In this document: positions 63,935 through 64,000 of the stretch, one piece after another | Position numbering within the stretch: position 1 is the first letter of the stretch | How the letters are laid out: every line of letters begins with the position of its first letter | The notes under the pieces: model-generated | Database searches by the model: none | What the model was told of the DNA's origin: nothing | The model's input: only the letters and a program-made list of their open reading frames with translations | Assembly: GCF_003144245.1 (NCBI RefSeq) | Contig: NW_020289988.1 | Coordinates: 310,001-374,000 of the forward strand | Direction of reading: 5' to 3' | Length of the DNA stretch: 64,000 nucleotides | Source of the DNA: Jaminaea rosea | Lineage: Eukaryota; Basidiomycota; Exobasidiomycetes; Microstromatales | Translations under genes and position numbers: made by a program

Positions 63935-64000
63935 TTAGTCATCGTCCGTCGGAGGGAGGCGGATACGGAAGCAGCCGTCCTCGAGACCAAAAAGTTAGCC
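63935..64000 (-). CDS. Terminal exon of a gene cut by the window edge (tentative)
   Basis: On the minus strand, CTAAC followed by a T-rich run and AG looks like a branch point and acceptor ending near 63980. The bases after it would encode DGCFRIRLPPTDDD and a TAA at 63935-63937. If real, this is the C-terminus of a gene to the right, upstream of POP5 on the same strand. There is too little sequence to name it. Confidence 0.3.

Noticed and set aside
1-64000. Search by eye for transposons, virus-like elements, terminal inverted repeats and CRISPR arrays
   Set aside because: No transposase, reverse transcriptase, integrase or capsid motif and no spaced repeat array was found; repeats are only short simple tracts.

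Overview
The window looks like nuclear DNA of a GC-rich basidiomycete fungus, probably an Ustilaginomycotina-type smut relative (inference from style and gene content, not a tested placement). Genes sit close together on both strands. Most have one to four introns of about 50-100 bases, and the donors are nearly all GTGAGT or GTGAGC. Proteins carry long Ser, Ala, Pro and Gln low-complexity inserts. The set is typical of fungi: a Cyc8/Ssn6 co-repressor, a Zn2Cys6 regulator, a cytochrome b5-fused sphingolipid desaturase, TORC2 Sin1 and Lunapark. I saw no retroelement, DNA transposon, virus-like element or CRISPR array.

Layout. 1-9 kb: the end of an isoprenylcysteine-methyltransferase-like gene, a CNOT11-like CCR4-NOT gene, Lunapark, a PPR protein and a divergent mitochondrial-carrier-like protein. 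9.5-23 kb: a phosducin-like protein, a secreted GH43 enzyme, a 68-residue orphan, a Zn2Cys6 factor, a secreted metallophosphatase, ULA1 and an Osh6/7-type lipid transfer protein. 23-29.6 kb: the sparsest stretch, holding an intron-containing tRNA-Gln(CUG) and two lineage-specific-looking genes, each with an in-frame stop between segments that still look coding. 29.6-50 kb: a large scaffold with a Bni4-like C-terminus, the desaturase, a 1.7 kb upstream region and CYC8, SIN1 back to back with a DUF4048 protein, a Myb/SANT-like protein and a four-helix membrane protein. 52-64 kb: a dense housekeeping block with an NAD(P)-dependent reductase, a HECT ligase that matches only the C-terminal end of Tom1/HUWE1, NAD(P)HX dehydratase, RRP41, TIM10, a SCOC-like coiled coil, complex I NDUFA11, mitochondrial uL6 and POP5, and a cut-off gene end at the right edge.

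Gene boundaries were built by hand from reading-frame continuity, GT-AG sites with matching phase, and family motifs. The genes do not form one pathway. There are functional clusters: mitochondrial biogenesis (TIM10, NDUFA11, uL6m, PPR), RNA turnover and processing (CNOT11, RRP41, POP5) and lipid/membrane biology (desaturase, Osh6/7-like, Lunapark). I found no convincing new multi-gene system. The observations most worth a check are the stand-alone Tom1-type HECT gene, the pair of stop-interrupted genes at 25.7-29.0 kb, the CNOT11 assignment, the SIN1 PH-domain insertion and the degenerate carrier protein.
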